From the NCBI GenBank assembly GCA_947500545.1, contig CANMSO010000001.1, forward strand, positions 372,001 to 436,000: a stretch of 64,000 nucleotides of DNA, in the 5' to 3' direction. The DNA is from an uncultured Aquimarina sp. Lineage in GTDB: Bacteria; Bacteroidota; Bacteroidia; Flavobacteriales; Flavobacteriaceae. A program made the position numbers and the translations under genes. Shown piece by piece: positions 26,075-35,404 of this stretch. Numbering within the stretch: the first letter of the stretch is position 1; each line of letters starts with the position of its first letter. Under the pieces are notes generated by a model, which had not been told where the DNA came from, searched no databases, and saw only the letters and a program-made list of their open reading frames with translations.

Positions 26075-28179
26075 TGCCAGAAATTAGTACAAATCAATAT
26101 GTTAATAGAGAATTAAGTTGGTTACAATTTAATGCCAGGGTATTACAAGAGGCGTCTGATGATACAGTTCCATTACTTGAAAGACTTCGGTTTATAGGAA
26201 TATTTTCTAACAATCTTGATGAATTTTTTAAGGTACGATATGCCACTATTAAGAGAATTGACCTAGCAGGTAAAGATGGTAAGAATGTCCTTAAAGGAAC
26301 CACGGCTAGTGATTTGTTAGAGAAGATAACAAAGATAGTGATCAAGCAACAAGCAGAGAGTCTTAAAATTATAAACACTATAAAAAATAAGCTAGAGAAG
26401 CATAATATTTTTATCATAGACGAGAATCAGGTTACTTCAGATCAAGATGCTTTTATTCGCAATTATTTCATTAGTAAAGTTAGTCCGGCTCTGGTTACTT
26501 ATATACTTAATGATCTTGATAAGTTTCCGCATTTAAAAGATAGTGTTGCTTATTTAGCAGTAAAGCTTGTTTTAAAAGAAAAAATTCCGAAGGAAGGCAG
26601 AATTTCTAAAATTCTTCACCAAACTACAAAAGAAAGGGTATATGCGCTAATCGAAATTCCTAAGAACACGGATCGATTTGTGGTACTTCCTGAAAAAGAT
26701 GGGAAACAATATATCATCATCCTTGATGATTTGATTAGATATTGTATGCACATTAACTTTAGTATTTTTGATTATGTACATGCATCTGCACATATGATTA
26801 AGATTACTAGGGACGCCCAGTTGGATTTTGATAATGATCTTAGTAAAAGTTTTATTCAAAAAATATCCAGTAGTGTAAAATCTCGTAGGGATGGTGAACC
26901 GGTAAGGTTTGTTTATGACAAAACTATAGAAAAGGATACACTCGATTTTCTAATGCAAAAAATGGGGGTAGATAATACAGATAGTATTATCCCCGGAGGT
27001 AGGTATCATAATCGAAGAGATTATATGAATTTTCCGGATTTAGGAAATACAGGTTTAGTATACAAGCAAATTGTGCCTTTAGCAATTCCCGGGCTCGTTT
27101 TGCAAGGTAGTCTTTTAGATAAAATTGCAAAAAAGGACTTTCTTCAGTATACTCCATATCATACCTTTTCATACACAGTGAAATTTTTAAGGGAATCCGC
27201 AATAGACCCCAAAGTCAAAAGTATTAAGATAACAATTTATAGGCTGGCTACGATCTCCCATATTGCGAGCTCACTTATTAATGCTGCTAAAAATGGTAAA
27301 AAAGTAACGGTTCAGATTGAATTACAAGCCCGTTTTGATGAAGCTGCAAATATTCGATATGCAGAAAAAATGCAAAGAGAAGGGGTAAATTTGATTTTTG
27401 GAGTTACAGGTTTAAAAGTGCATTGTAAAGCTTGTGTGATAGAGCGAGAAGAAAAAGGTAAGTTAAAAAGATATGGCTTTATTAGTACCGGTAATTTTAA
27501 TGAATCAACAGCTAAGATATATACCGATTATACTTTATTTACAACAAATGAAGCCATATTAAAGGAAACTAACAAAGTCTTTAAATTTTTTGAAATAAAT
27601 TATAAGATCAATAGGTATAAACACCTATTGATTTCTCCGCACTATACAAGATCATCTTTAATGAAACTAATAGATGTGGAAATTGAAAACAGTAAAAAAG
27701 GTATCCCCTCTGGAATTAAGTTAAAATTAAATAGCTTAAGTGATTATGATATGATAGATAAGTTATATGATGCAAGCAGAGCGGGGGTAAAAATAGATTT
27801 AATTATAAGAGGTATATGCTGTTTGATTCCCGGTATCCCGGGAATGAGTGAAAATATAAGAGCAATTAGTGTGGTGGATAAATTTCTTGAGCACCCTAGG
27901 TTGTTTATCTTTCAGAATGGAGGTGATCCTAAAGTATATATTTCATCTGCAGATTGGATGACTCGTAATTTGGATAGAAGAGTAGAAATTTCTTGTCCTA
28001 TTTATGATGAGGATATAAAATTAGAATTGATGGAGACTTTTGATATCTCGTGGAGTGATAATGTAAAAGCCAGGAGACTTTCGAAAGATCAAGATAATGC
28101 GTACATTAGGAACGAAAAGGTTAAAATTAGATCACAGATCGCAACCTATGATTATTATTTACAAAAACTAGGAAATTAA
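26074..28179 (+). CDS. ppk1: Polyphosphate kinase 1
   Basis: The 701 residues cover the N-terminal helical domain ('YVNRELSWLQFNARVLQEAS'), the head domain, and two PLD-like catalytic domains. Key parts are 'IELQARFDEAANIRYAEKMQ', the autophosphorylated His in 'GLKVHCKACVIER', 'GFISTGNFNESTAKIYTDY' and the second His in 'DKFLEHPRLFIFQNGG'. It polymerises the gamma-phosphate of ATP into polyphosphate. Translation is probably coupled to sixA, and ppx follows after five bases. Confidence 0.97.
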   Translation: MPEISTNQYVNRELSWLQFNARVLQEASDDTVPLLERLRFIGIFSNNLDEFFKVRYATIKRIDLAGKDGKNVLKGTTASDLLEKITKIVIKQQAESLKIINTIKNKLEKHNIFIIDENQVTSDQDAFIRNYFISKVSPALVTYILNDLDKFPHLKDSVAYLAVKLVLKEKIPKEGRISKILHQTTKERVYALIEIPKNTDRFVVLPEKDGKQYIIILDDLIRYCMHINFSIFDYVHASAHMIKITRDAQLDFDNDLSKSFIQKISSSVKSRRDGEPVRFVYDKTIEKDTLDFLMQKMGVDNTDSIIPGGRYHNRRDYMNFPDLGNTGLVYKQIVPLAIPGLVLQGSLLDKIAKKDFLQYTPYHTFSYTVKFLRESAIDPKVKSIKITIYRLATISHIASSLINAAKNGKKVTVQIELQARFDEAANIRYAEKMQREGVNLIFGVTGLKVHCKACVIEREEKGKLKRYGFISTGNFNESTAKIYTDYTLFTTNEAILKETNKVFKFFEINYKINRYKHLLISPHYTRSSLMKLIDVEIENSKKGIPSGIKLKLNSLSDYDMIDKLYDASRAGVKIDLIIRGICCLIPGIPGMSENIRAISVVDKFLEHPRLFIFQNGGDPKVYISSADWMTRNLDRRVEISCPIYDEDIKLELMETFDISWSDNVKARRLSKDQDNAYIRNEKVKIRSQIATYDYYLQKLGN

Positions 28180-28184
28180 TTATT

Positions 28185-29081
28185 TTGTTAACAATAGAAA
28201 AATATGGAGCTATTGATATTGGTTCCAATGCAGTAAGGTTATTAATAAGTAGTATTCATGAAGAGGATGGAAAGACTACTCGATTTAAGAAAACAAGCCT
28301 GGTTCGTGTTCCAATACGTTTAGGAGAGGATGTTTTTAAAGAGCGAAAAGTTTCAGAAGAAAATATAGCAAGAATGATTGATGCCATGCAGGCATACCAC
28401 CTTTTAATGAAAACGCATAAAGTTGTGAGATATAAAGCATGTGCTACATCGGCTATGCGTGAAGCTGAAAATGGAGGTGAACTAGTTAGGCTTATTAAAG
28501 AAAAAACGGGTATCCAAATTGATATTATCGATGGTAAAGATGAGGCAGCTATTATTGCAATGACAGACCTTCATGAATTGATAAATACCGACGCAACATA
28601 TTTATATGTTGATGTAGGTGGAGGAAGTACTGAGTTTACATTATATCATAATGGAAAAATGATAACTTCAAAGTCATTTAAATTAGGAACTGTAAGACTT
28701 CTTAATAATCTTGTTACCGATACGATATGGCAAGATGTTGAGGATTGGATTAAAGAAAAAACTAAGGACTATTCTAGAGTTTCACTGGTTGGTTCCGGAG
28801 GGAATATCAATAATATCTTTAAGAATAGTGGGAAAACTATAGGCAAACCACTTTCTTTCTTATATCTAAGTTCTTATTATAAATTATTGAACTCATTGAC
28901 CTATGAAGAAAGAATTTGGAAACTGAATTTAAACCAAGATAGGGCTGATGTTATTATTCCTGCAGCAAGAATTTATCTTTCTGCGATGAAGTGGAGTGGA
29001 GCAAAAGATATTCATGTTCCCAAAATTGGTTTGTCTGACGGAATTATAAAATCATTATATAATGAAAAACTTAACAAATAA
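28185..29081 (+). CDS. ppx: Exopolyphosphatase, Ppx/GppA family (short form)
   Basis: An actin-fold phosphatase of 298 residues starting at TTG. Motifs are 'YGAIDIGSNAVRLLISS' (phosphate 1), 'ACATSAMREAENGGELV', 'LYVDVGGGSTEFTLYHNG' (phosphate 2) and 'LVGSGGNINNI'. It lacks the C-terminal HD-like domain of long Ppx. It hydrolyses polyphosphate or pppGpp. Being in one transcript with ppk1 means that synthesis and breakdown are co-expressed. Confidence 0.93.
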   Translation: MLTIEKYGAIDIGSNAVRLLISSIHEEDGKTTRFKKTSLVRVPIRLGEDVFKERKVSEENIARMIDAMQAYHLLMKTHKVVRYKACATSAMREAENGGELVRLIKEKTGIQIDIIDGKDEAAIIAMTDLHELINTDATYLYVDVGGGSTEFTLYHNGKMITSKSFKLGTVRLLNNLVTDTIWQDVEDWIKEKTKDYSRVSLVGSGGNINNIFKNSGKTIGKPLSFLYLSSYYKLLNSLTYEERIWKLNLNQDRADVIIPAARIYLSAMKWSGAKDIHVPKIGLSDGIIKSLYNEKLNK

Positions 29082-29148
29082 TTAAGTTTTATAAAATCTG
29101 TATATTTACATAAAAATTACCCCAAATCATTAACCAAACACTTTTACT

Positions 29149-29709
29149 ATGAAAAAAACATTACTTTGTGCTACAATCTTGTTATTAATAGGAACATTGG
29201 ATGCTTTTGCACAAGAAAATTCCTATGGAGTGAGATTAGGAGCCAATCTTAGTTCTATTAGTTCTGATGATATCCCTGAAAACCTTGAAGATAGCAGATT
29301 TGGAATTGTAGTTGGTTTTCTAGCTGAGTTTCCTGTAACAGAAAAAATAAGTATCCAGCCTGAGTTTCAATATTCTTCGCAAGGAAATGATGATGAAGCA
29401 CTAAGGGTCGATTATCTGCAGGTACCAATTCTTTTTAAGTACAATATTTCGTATAAATTTAATGTGCATATTGGGCCACAAGTAGGGCTTAAAATATGGG
29501 AATGGGAAGACAACACGGCATTAGAAACAAATTTTAATACATTCGATTTTGCTGCAGTTGCCGGTATTGGAGTAAATCTTACAGAGAATTTCTTCGCAGA
29601 TTTACGTTATAGCTTTGGGTTATCTAATATTATAGATGATGAAGATATTCCTGGCGGAGCAGATGGAAACAATAGAAATATTCAGCTTTCTTTTGGGTAT
29701 AAACTCTAA
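29149..29709 (+). CDS. Outer-membrane beta-barrel protein (PorT-like fold)
   Basis: The 186 residues have a signal peptide ending 'GTLDAFAQ'. An eight-stranded barrel is expected ('YGVRLGANLSSISSDD', 'ISIQPEFQYSSQGNDDEALR', 'VDYLQVPILFKYNISYKFNV', 'FADLRYSFGLSNI'). The last residues 'IQLSFGYKL' suit BamA-dependent insertion. Function unknown. Such small barrels are abundant in Flavobacteriia. Confidence 0.85.
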   Translation: MKKTLLCATILLLIGTLDAFAQENSYGVRLGANLSSISSDDIPENLEDSRFGIVVGFLAEFPVTEKISIQPEFQYSSQGNDDEALRVDYLQVPILFKYNISYKFNVHIGPQVGLKIWEWEDNTALETNFNTFDFAAVAGIGVNLTENFFADLRYSFGLSNIIDDEDIPGGADGNNRNIQLSFGYKL

Positions 29710-29733
29710 GAGATTATAAAAAAACATACTTAT

Positions 29734-29765
29734 AAAAACTCACCAAATTGGTGAGTTTTTTTGTT
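29734..29765. terminator. Bidirectional terminator
   Basis: AAAAACTCACCAA and TTGGTGAGTTTTTTT form a hairpin between two convergent genes. T-runs are present on both strands. Confidence 0.88.
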
Positions 29766-29769
29766 TATC

Positions 29770-30351
29770 CTATCCATGTATACTTTCTTTTTTACTTAGA
29801 TCCTTCATTATCTCCGCTTCATAAACCAATAAATCTTGCCATTTCTTATCTACCTCTTCACGGTCACCGTATTGACGAGCAAAATTGAGAAACATTGTAT
29901 AATGATTAGCTTCACTAACCATTAGACTTCTGTAGAAATCAGCAAGTTCTTTATCCTCCAACTCTTCAGAAAGTAATTTGAAACGTTCACAACTTCTAGC
30001 TTCAATCAGAGCGGCATATAATAAACGATGTACAAGTTGCGTAGTTCTGCTTCCTCCTTTAGGGAAAAAAGTAACTAATTGAAGCACATATTCATCTTTT
30101 CTGTCTCGCCCAAGAATCCATCCTCTTGCAATGATTTTATCATGCACCATTTTAAAATGGCTGATTTCTTCTTTTACAAGTTTAGTCATTTCTTGTACAA
30201 GCTCTGTATATTCGGGAAAGCTAACAATAAGAGATATAGCCGTAGAAGTAGCTTTTTGTTCACAGTATGCATGATCTGTGAGGATTTCTTCGATGTTTTT
30301 CTCAACTATATTTACCCACCGTGGGTCTGTAGGAAGTTTTAAACCAAGCAT
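29770..30351 (-). CDS. miaE: tRNA-(ms2io6A)-hydroxylase MiaE, copy 1
   Basis: A 193-residue di-iron four-helix-bundle enzyme. Ligand motifs are visible in order: 'DHAYCEQKA', 'EEISHFKMVH' (EExxH), 'EARSCERFKLL' and 'SEANHYTMF' (ExxH). MiaE hydroxylates the isopentenyl group of ms2i6A at position 37 of tRNAs that read U-starting codons, using oxygen. A second, similar gene lies 9 kb away; both retain all ligands. Confidence 0.93.
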   Translation of the reverse strand: MLGLKLPTDPRWVNIVEKNIEEILTDHAYCEQKATSTAISLIVSFPEYTELVQEMTKLVKEEISHFKMVHDKIIARGWILGRDRKDEYVLQLVTFFPKGGSRTTQLVHRLLYAALIEARSCERFKLLSEELEDKELADFYRSLMVSEANHYTMFLNFARQYGDREEVDKKWQDLLVYEAEIMKDLSKKESIHG

Positions 30352-30397
30352 ATTACTCTATTGTTTACTTTTTAATACGTTAAAGAATCATTTTTTG

Positions 30398-30405
30398 CAA
30401 AGGTA
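30398..30405 (-). promoter_or_regulatory. -7 element of miaE copy 1
   Basis: On the minus strand TACCTTTG fits TAnnTTTG and predicts a leader of about 40 bases. Confidence 0.5.
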
Positions 30406-30493
30406 TTATAATATTACCATACCTAAAGAATTCGTTAGAAATGATTATACAGGTTTTGGCAGTGTTGTTCCTTGATTTGAGATACTATGTCAA

Positions 30494-32314
30494 CTAGAGA
30501 TCTAGATCAAATGTGGACCGTAATTTATCAATAAGCGGATTTTTTTCTCGTAATTTTTCGTACTTATCCTGAGGGGTAAAGGCATACTTTTTTGAAGCCT
30601 CTTCATTCACCGTAATAACAAGTTCTACACTATAATTGTTTAGCTTTTTATATAAAAACTGAAATAAACCTGGTAGTGCATTTTCAAGATCAACCTTCAT
30701 GGACTGATTTGGTAATTCAAGATGAATTTTATCCTCTTTCATTACAGGGATATTCATGGCGAACATAGATCCAATTATCCGTTCTCCTTTTTTATCCTGC
30801 ATTTTTCCATATTCGATCCAGGCGGCTTGCATTGCTGATTCCTCAAATGCTTCCATAGGAAGGTTTTTAGGGTCTACAATATTATCAACCTTTTTCTCTT
30901 CATGTTCTTTTTTCTTTCGGATACTACTTAAGGATAACCCAGAAGTTTTTCTATCCTTATTAATAAGGACAGATTTCTTTTCTATGGCGACAGGTGGTTC
31001 TGCTATTTTTGCACTTTCAATAGTATGCTCCTCGAGGATAGATTCCTCTTCTTCAATTTTTTCAACTAACTCTTCATGAGAAGAAACAGTTGATTCTTTT
31101 TCAACCTCTTGTTCTAAAGAAGTAGCTCTTTTTTCTTCAATTTTTTCGGCCGCTTTTTCCTTAACTTCAGGTTGGATTTTTACAGCTTTAATACCTTTTT
31201 CTTTGAAATACGAAGGAGGAATTATGTAGGGTTGGTCATTTTTTTTTTCTCCGTCCCTATTAAGAAGGACAGAGGCAAGTTGCATTAAACATAATTCTAC
31301 CAACAGCCGTTGGTTTCGACTTGTTTTATATTTTAGATCACAATCATTGGAAAGCTCTATTCCTTTAATGAGGAAATCATAAGGAGCTTTTTGAGATTGT
31401 TCCAGATATTTAGACTTTGTTTGTTCTCCAACTTCTAAAAGATTTATCGTTTCCGGGTTTTGACAAACTAATAAATCTCTGAAATGTGATGCTAGTCCTG
31501 CAATAAAATGGTGACCATCAAATCCTAGTGATAAAATATCATTAAACTCTAATAATAATTGAGGAATATTGTTTTGAAGAATCAAATCCGTAGTCCTAAA
31601 ATAGGTTTCGTAATCTAAAACATTAAGATTTTCTGTAACGGCTTGTCTGGTAAGGTTTTTTCCGCTAAAACTAACAACCCTATCAAAAATTGATAATGCA
31701 TCACGCATTGCACCATCTGCTTTTTGAGCGATTATTTGTAATGCATCCTCATCTGCAGTAATACCTTCTTGATTTGCAACTTTTATCAAGTGGTTTTTCG
31801 CATCTGTAACAGTAATTCTTTTAAAATCGAATATTTGACAGCGAGATAAAATCGTAGGTATAATTTTATGTTTTTCTGTAGTCGCAAGAATAAAAATAGC
31901 GTGCTTTGGTGGTTCTTCTAATGTTTTTAGGAATGCATTAAATGCAGCTTGTGATAGCATATGCACCTCATCAATAATATAAACTTTATACTTCCCTACT
32001 TGTGGAGGAATACGTACTTGGTCGATAAGGCTTCTTATATCGTCTACCGAGTTATTAGAAGCAGCATCAAGTTCAAAAATATTAAAGGCGAAATCTTCAT
32101 CAGGATGTACGTTGCCATCTTGATTAATCGTCTTTGCAAGAATTCTAGCGCAAGAAGTTTTCCCTACACCTCGTGGTCCCGTGAATAATAATGCCTGGGC
32201 CAAATGGTTATTATCTATAGCATTAAGCAACGTATTGGTAATAGCTTGTTGTCCCACAACATCCTTAAACGTCTGGGGTCTGTATTTACGTGCTGATACT
32301 ATGAAATGCTCCAT
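30494..32314 (-). CDS. dnaX: DNA polymerase III subunit gamma/tau (zinc-module-less)
   Basis: From the ATG at 32314 the protein has 606 residues and begins 'MEHFIVSARKYRPQTFKDVV', the usual DnaX start; a longer frame adds nine unlikely residues. Walker A is 'GPRGVGKTSCARILAK', followed by 'VYIIDEVHMLSQAAFNAFLK' (Walker B and sensor region) and 'TILSRCQIFDF' (arginine-finger region). The four-Cys zinc module that normally follows Walker A is absent and replaced by 'TINQDGNVHPDEDFAFNIFE'. The C-terminal part (about 370-500) is a charged linker, then a tau-like domain. It loads the sliding clamp. Confidence 0.95.
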   Translation of the reverse strand: MEHFIVSARKYRPQTFKDVVGQQAITNTLLNAIDNNHLAQALLFTGPRGVGKTSCARILAKTINQDGNVHPDEDFAFNIFELDAASNNSVDDIRSLIDQVRIPPQVGKYKVYIIDEVHMLSQAAFNAFLKTLEEPPKHAIFILATTEKHKIIPTILSRCQIFDFKRITVTDAKNHLIKVANQEGITADEDALQIIAQKADGAMRDALSIFDRVVSFSGKNLTRQAVTENLNVLDYETYFRTTDLILQNNIPQLLLEFNDILSLGFDGHHFIAGLASHFRDLLVCQNPETINLLEVGEQTKSKYLEQSQKAPYDFLIKGIELSNDCDLKYKTSRNQRLLVELCLMQLASVLLNRDGEKKNDQPYIIPPSYFKEKGIKAVKIQPEVKEKAAEKIEEKRATSLEQEVEKESTVSSHEELVEKIEEEESILEEHTIESAKIAEPPVAIEKKSVLINKDRKTSGLSLSSIRKKKEHEEKKVDNIVDPKNLPMEAFEESAMQAAWIEYGKMQDKKGERIIGSMFAMNIPVMKEDKIHLELPNQSMKVDLENALPGLFQFLYKKLNNYSVELVITVNEEASKKYAFTPQDKYEKLREKNPLIDKLRSTFDLDL

Positions 32315-32430
32315 CGATACAAAGTTAAAAATTGCATACAAATAATAAATTATCGACTTCAGTTTTTATTTTTAGTTATTAACAGTTCAGAATAATCATA
32401 GAAGCATACCAAATAGAATATTAATTATCA

Positions 32431-32438
32431 TATTTTTG
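32431..32438 (+). promoter_or_regulatory. -7 element of the RNase P RNA gene
   Basis: TATTTTTG fits TAnnTTTG. It places the transcript start within a few bases of the predicted mature 5' end. Confidence 0.65.
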
Positions 32439-32442
32439 CACA

Positions 32443-32757
32443 AAGCAGATCACCTTATCGCTGTTCGTTTTTACGAAAAGAGGAAAGTCCGGACACCATA
32501 GCGCAAGTATAGCGGGTAACACCCGTCATCCCGAGTAATCGGGATAGGACAAGTGCAACAGAAAGTATGTACAGGTAATGCTGTAGTGAAACCAGGTAAA
32601 CTCTATGCGGTGCAACGCCATGTAAACCAACTTTTGAGGGTTGCGCGCCCAATGTTGGAGGGTAGGCGGTTAGAGCTAGTGAGTAATTACTAGTCTAGAT
32701 AAATGATAAGGACATTCGTTTCGACGAGGAAACAGAATCCGGCTTATGATCTGCTTT
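32443..32757 (+). ncRNA. rnpB: RNase P RNA, bacterial type A
   Basis: This RNA is the catalytic part of RNase P, which trims tRNA 5' leaders. The ends pair: AGCAGATCA (32444-32452) with TGATCTGCT (32747-32755), forming helix P1, followed by a T-run. The conserved core is present on both sides: 'GAGGAAAGTCCGGACACC' near 32480 (P4 5' half) and 'ACAGAATCCGGCTTAT' near 32732 (P4 3' half). Inside is a GC-rich hairpin, CATCCCGAGTAATCGGGAT. The length of about 315 bases is a little short but normal for Bacteroidota. No other gene is in this gap. Confidence 0.95.
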
Positions 32758-32828
32758 TTTTTAAAACTACTTTAACAATAGGCAATACTAATTTTCTTGT
32801 ACCTTGTACCACCAGAAAAATTATTTAA

Positions 32829-33956
32829 ATGAAAATTGCTATAGTTTGTTATCCTACTTTTGGAGGTAGTGGAGTAGTGGCTACCGAATTAGGTATTGCA
32901 CTTGCAAAATTAAATCACGAAGTTCATTTTATTACCTATAAACAACCTGTTCGTTTAGATTTATTAAACCCTAATATCCATTTTCACGAAGTAAATGTTC
33001 CCACATACCCACTTTTTCATTATCAACCTTATGAATTGGCTTTATCTAGTAAGCTGGTTGATACAATAAAGAAATATCAAATAGATGTACTGCACGTACA
33101 TTATGCTATACCTCATGCATATGCTGGGTATATGGCAAAAAAGATGTTAGAAGAAGAAGGTATATATGTGCCAATGGTAACTACTTTACATGGTACAGAT
33201 ATCACTCTGGTAGGTAATCATCCTTATTATAAACCTGCGGTTACTTTTAGTATAAATAATAGCGATATAGTTACTTCAGTTTCTCAGAGTCTAAAGGATG
33301 ACACACTGCGGTTGTTTGATATTAAAAAAGATATTCAGGTAGTTCCAAATTTTATTGATGTCAGCCATCAAAAAACTAGCTTTACTGACTGCCAAAGAGA
33401 GTTAATGGCTTCTCCAGAGGAACGTATTGTAACTCATATTAGTAATTTTAGAGCTGTAAAACGTATTTCTGATATTGTAGATATTTTTTATAATATTCAG
33501 AAAGTGATGCCCGCAAAGTTATTAATGGTAGGCGAAGGACCAGAGCGCGAACCAGCGGAGCGAAAATGTAAAGAGTTGGGTATAAAAGATAAAGTTGTTT
33601 TCTTTGGAAATAGTAATGAAATTGATAAAATATTATGCTTTTCTGACTTGTTTTTGCTTCCTTCTGAAAGAGAAAGTTTTGGATTGGCAGCTCTAGAAGC
33701 TATGGTAAATAAAGTGCCTGTAATTTCTAGTAATGCAGGTGGAATCCCAGAGGTAAATAATCATGGAGTTTCTGGGTATTTAAGTAATGTTGGAGATGTT
33801 AAAGAGATGTCTGAAAATGCAATTAAAATTCTTGAAGAAGATATTACATTAGAAATTTTTAAGCAACAAGCTTATGCTGAAGCAGAAAAATTTGATGTAA
33901 ACCAAATCGTTCCTAAATATATTGCTTTATACGAAAATGCATTAGCAATATCTTAG
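32829..33956 (+). CDS. bshA: N-acetyl-alpha-D-glucosaminyl L-malate synthase (bacillithiol synthesis)
   Basis: A GT4 glycosyltransferase of 375 residues. It begins 'MKIAIVCYPTFGGSGVVATE', which is diagnostic for BshA, with 'VLHVHYAIPHAYAGYMAK', 'VTTLHGTDITLVG' and the C-terminal donor site 'LPSERESFGLAALEAM'. It joins UDP-GlcNAc and L-malate in the first step of bacillithiol synthesis. bshB and bshC are not nearby, so the pathway would need genes elsewhere. Confidence 0.94.
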   Translation: MKIAIVCYPTFGGSGVVATELGIALAKLNHEVHFITYKQPVRLDLLNPNIHFHEVNVPTYPLFHYQPYELALSSKLVDTIKKYQIDVLHVHYAIPHAYAGYMAKKMLEEEGIYVPMVTTLHGTDITLVGNHPYYKPAVTFSINNSDIVTSVSQSLKDDTLRLFDIKKDIQVVPNFIDVSHQKTSFTDCQRELMASPEERIVTHISNFRAVKRISDIVDIFYNIQKVMPAKLLMVGEGPEREPAERKCKELGIKDKVVFFGNSNEIDKILCFSDLFLLPSERESFGLAALEAMVNKVPVISSNAGGIPEVNNHGVSGYLSNVGDVKEMSENAIKILEEDITLEIFKQQAYAEAEKFDVNQIVPKYIALYENALAIS

Positions 33957-33991
33957 GAACGATTTAATGGTATTGTTGTGATAAAAATTAT

Positions 33992-34483
33992 CTAGAACTG
34001 GTATCTAACACCTAGGGCAATGTCAAAATCTAAGTCATCGTCTACAAAATCTCCAAAACCAATTTCTGGTCTTACATCTAAAGAGATTAGTATTGGAATA
34101 TCAAAATTATACTCTATACCTATATCTCCTGCAATAAAGAAAAAACTGTCACTGCTATCGTCACCAGGAAAATCGTTGTCAAAATCAACAAAGCCAATTC
34201 CTCCTCCAGGTCCAACATACCAATTAAATCCTTTGTCAAGATTAAAAACCCATTGATATATTCCTGCCAATTTTATGATATTGCCACCATCAAAATCTCT
34301 CCATCCCAAATCAAACTCAAGTCGGTTGTTACCACTTAGCGCTCGCTGATATGAAACTTCTGCTCCGAAACCATCATTGTCTCCAATTCTAACTCCCAGG
34401 GCATTCTCGGCAATTTCTTGTGATTGAACGGTAGATATTGTTCCCAATACAAAAGCCACAATAATTAAAATACGTTTAGTCAT
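33992..34483 (-). CDS. Small outer-membrane beta-barrel protein
   Basis: The 163 residues have a signal peptide ending 'TISTVQSQ'. The rest alternates strand and turn ('GVRIGDNDGFGAEVSYQRAL', 'WYVGPGGGIGFVDFDNDFPG') and ends in Tyr-Gln-Phe, typical of an outer-membrane barrel. Acidic loops (DDSSD, DDDLDFD) may bind divalent metal, though this is a guess. The family is not known to me, and no operon partner is evident. Confidence 0.78.
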   Translation of the reverse strand: MTKRILIIVAFVLGTISTVQSQEIAENALGVRIGDNDGFGAEVSYQRALSGNNRLEFDLGWRDFDGGNIIKLAGIYQWVFNLDKGFNWYVGPGGGIGFVDFDNDFPGDDSSDSFFFIAGDIGIEYNFDIPILISLDVRPEIGFGDFVDDDLDFDIALGVRYQF

Positions 34484-34576
34484 AGTAAATAGGTTTTATT
34501 ATTCAGTATCGAATATAACGTCACAAATTATCTATTTTGTAAGTAGAACTCTTAAATTTTTGTTAATTTCGATTAA

Positions 34577-35389
34577 CTACCTACCTTGAAGCACCATATC
34601 TGTGCTCTCGAAAATCTTATCTGCCGAGCCAGCTATAAACCCTGTAAAGAGATTTCCCTCTATATTTTTATGTCGGAAAGCAAATTCATAATAACATGAA
34701 GTTATTTGTTTTATACCTTCTTCAAATTCTACCTCGATAACATCGGCAAGAATGCTTGATTGCTCTAATAATTGAGCAGGAGACCCTTTAATTTCGCCTC
34801 CTGATGAATTCATTTTAAAACCATTAGATTTTAGAAAATTGTTGACTTCTAATAGGCTATCAAATGAATTAAGTTTATTTACATTAATAGTAAAGTGATT
34901 AGAGCAAAAACCATTTACGTACATCCATGCTGCATATTCTGATTCTTCAAGAAATTTTTGATAAACACTATATAAAGGTTTTTCCCAAATCCTTCCTTTC
35001 AAAATAAGATTTTGTGCTTCAAATATTTTAGGGCTTACCTGATCCAGAATTTTCTGAATACTAGAATGAAGCGCAAGAGAAACCTTTTCTAGAAGCAACT
35101 CGCTAATAAAAATTTTTGGTGCGTTAGGATTGTCCTTATGCTCAAAGTGTTTGGCGTATAACTTTTTTGTTTTAAAATGATATTCTCCTTTTGCTTCGTA
35201 TCCCATTGCAATAAATGGTTTTGATAATACTTCGATATTTACGCGGGGATCACTAAAGGTACGTATAGCAATGTGATCATTAAAAATTGTATTACCCTCA
35301 CTTTCGAGTAAAGATTTTACTTTATTTGCCGATGGAGTTTTTGCTGTGTATTGTTCCCAAAGTTGTTTAAAAAAAAGTTCAGAATACAT
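34577..35389 (-). CDS. DUF1338 protein, HglS-like 2-oxoadipate dioxygenase/decarboxylase
   Basis: From the ATG at 35389 the protein has 270 residues and begins 'MYSELFFKQLWEQYTAKTPS'. The DUF1338 metal site is visible in 'FNDHIAIRTFSDP' (first His) and 'FKTKKLYAKHFEHKDNPN'. The acidic third ligand is probably in 'VIEVEFEEGI'. Characterised relatives (HglS of Pseudomonas) use Fe(II) to turn 2-oxoadipate into D-2-hydroxyglutarate in lysine breakdown. It is divergent from an Lrp/AsnC regulator and a D-2-hydroxyglutarate dehydrogenase-like gene, which fits that reaction. A -7 element, TAATTTTG, lies at 35414-35421. Confidence 0.82.
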   Translation of the reverse strand: MYSELFFKQLWEQYTAKTPSANKVKSLLESEGNTIFNDHIAIRTFSDPRVNIEVLSKPFIAMGYEAKGEYHFKTKKLYAKHFEHKDNPNAPKIFISELLLEKVSLALHSSIQKILDQVSPKIFEAQNLILKGRIWEKPLYSVYQKFLEESEYAAWMYVNGFCSNHFTINVNKLNSFDSLLEVNNFLKSNGFKMNSSGGEIKGSPAQLLEQSSILADVIEVEFEEGIKQITSCYYEFAFRHKNIEGNLFTGFIAGSADKIFESTDMVLQGR

Positions 35390-35404
35390 TTTTATTGTTT
35401 TTTT

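Noticed and set aside
32455..32652. 65-residue minus-strand ORF
   Set aside because: It lies entirely in the RNase P RNA gene.
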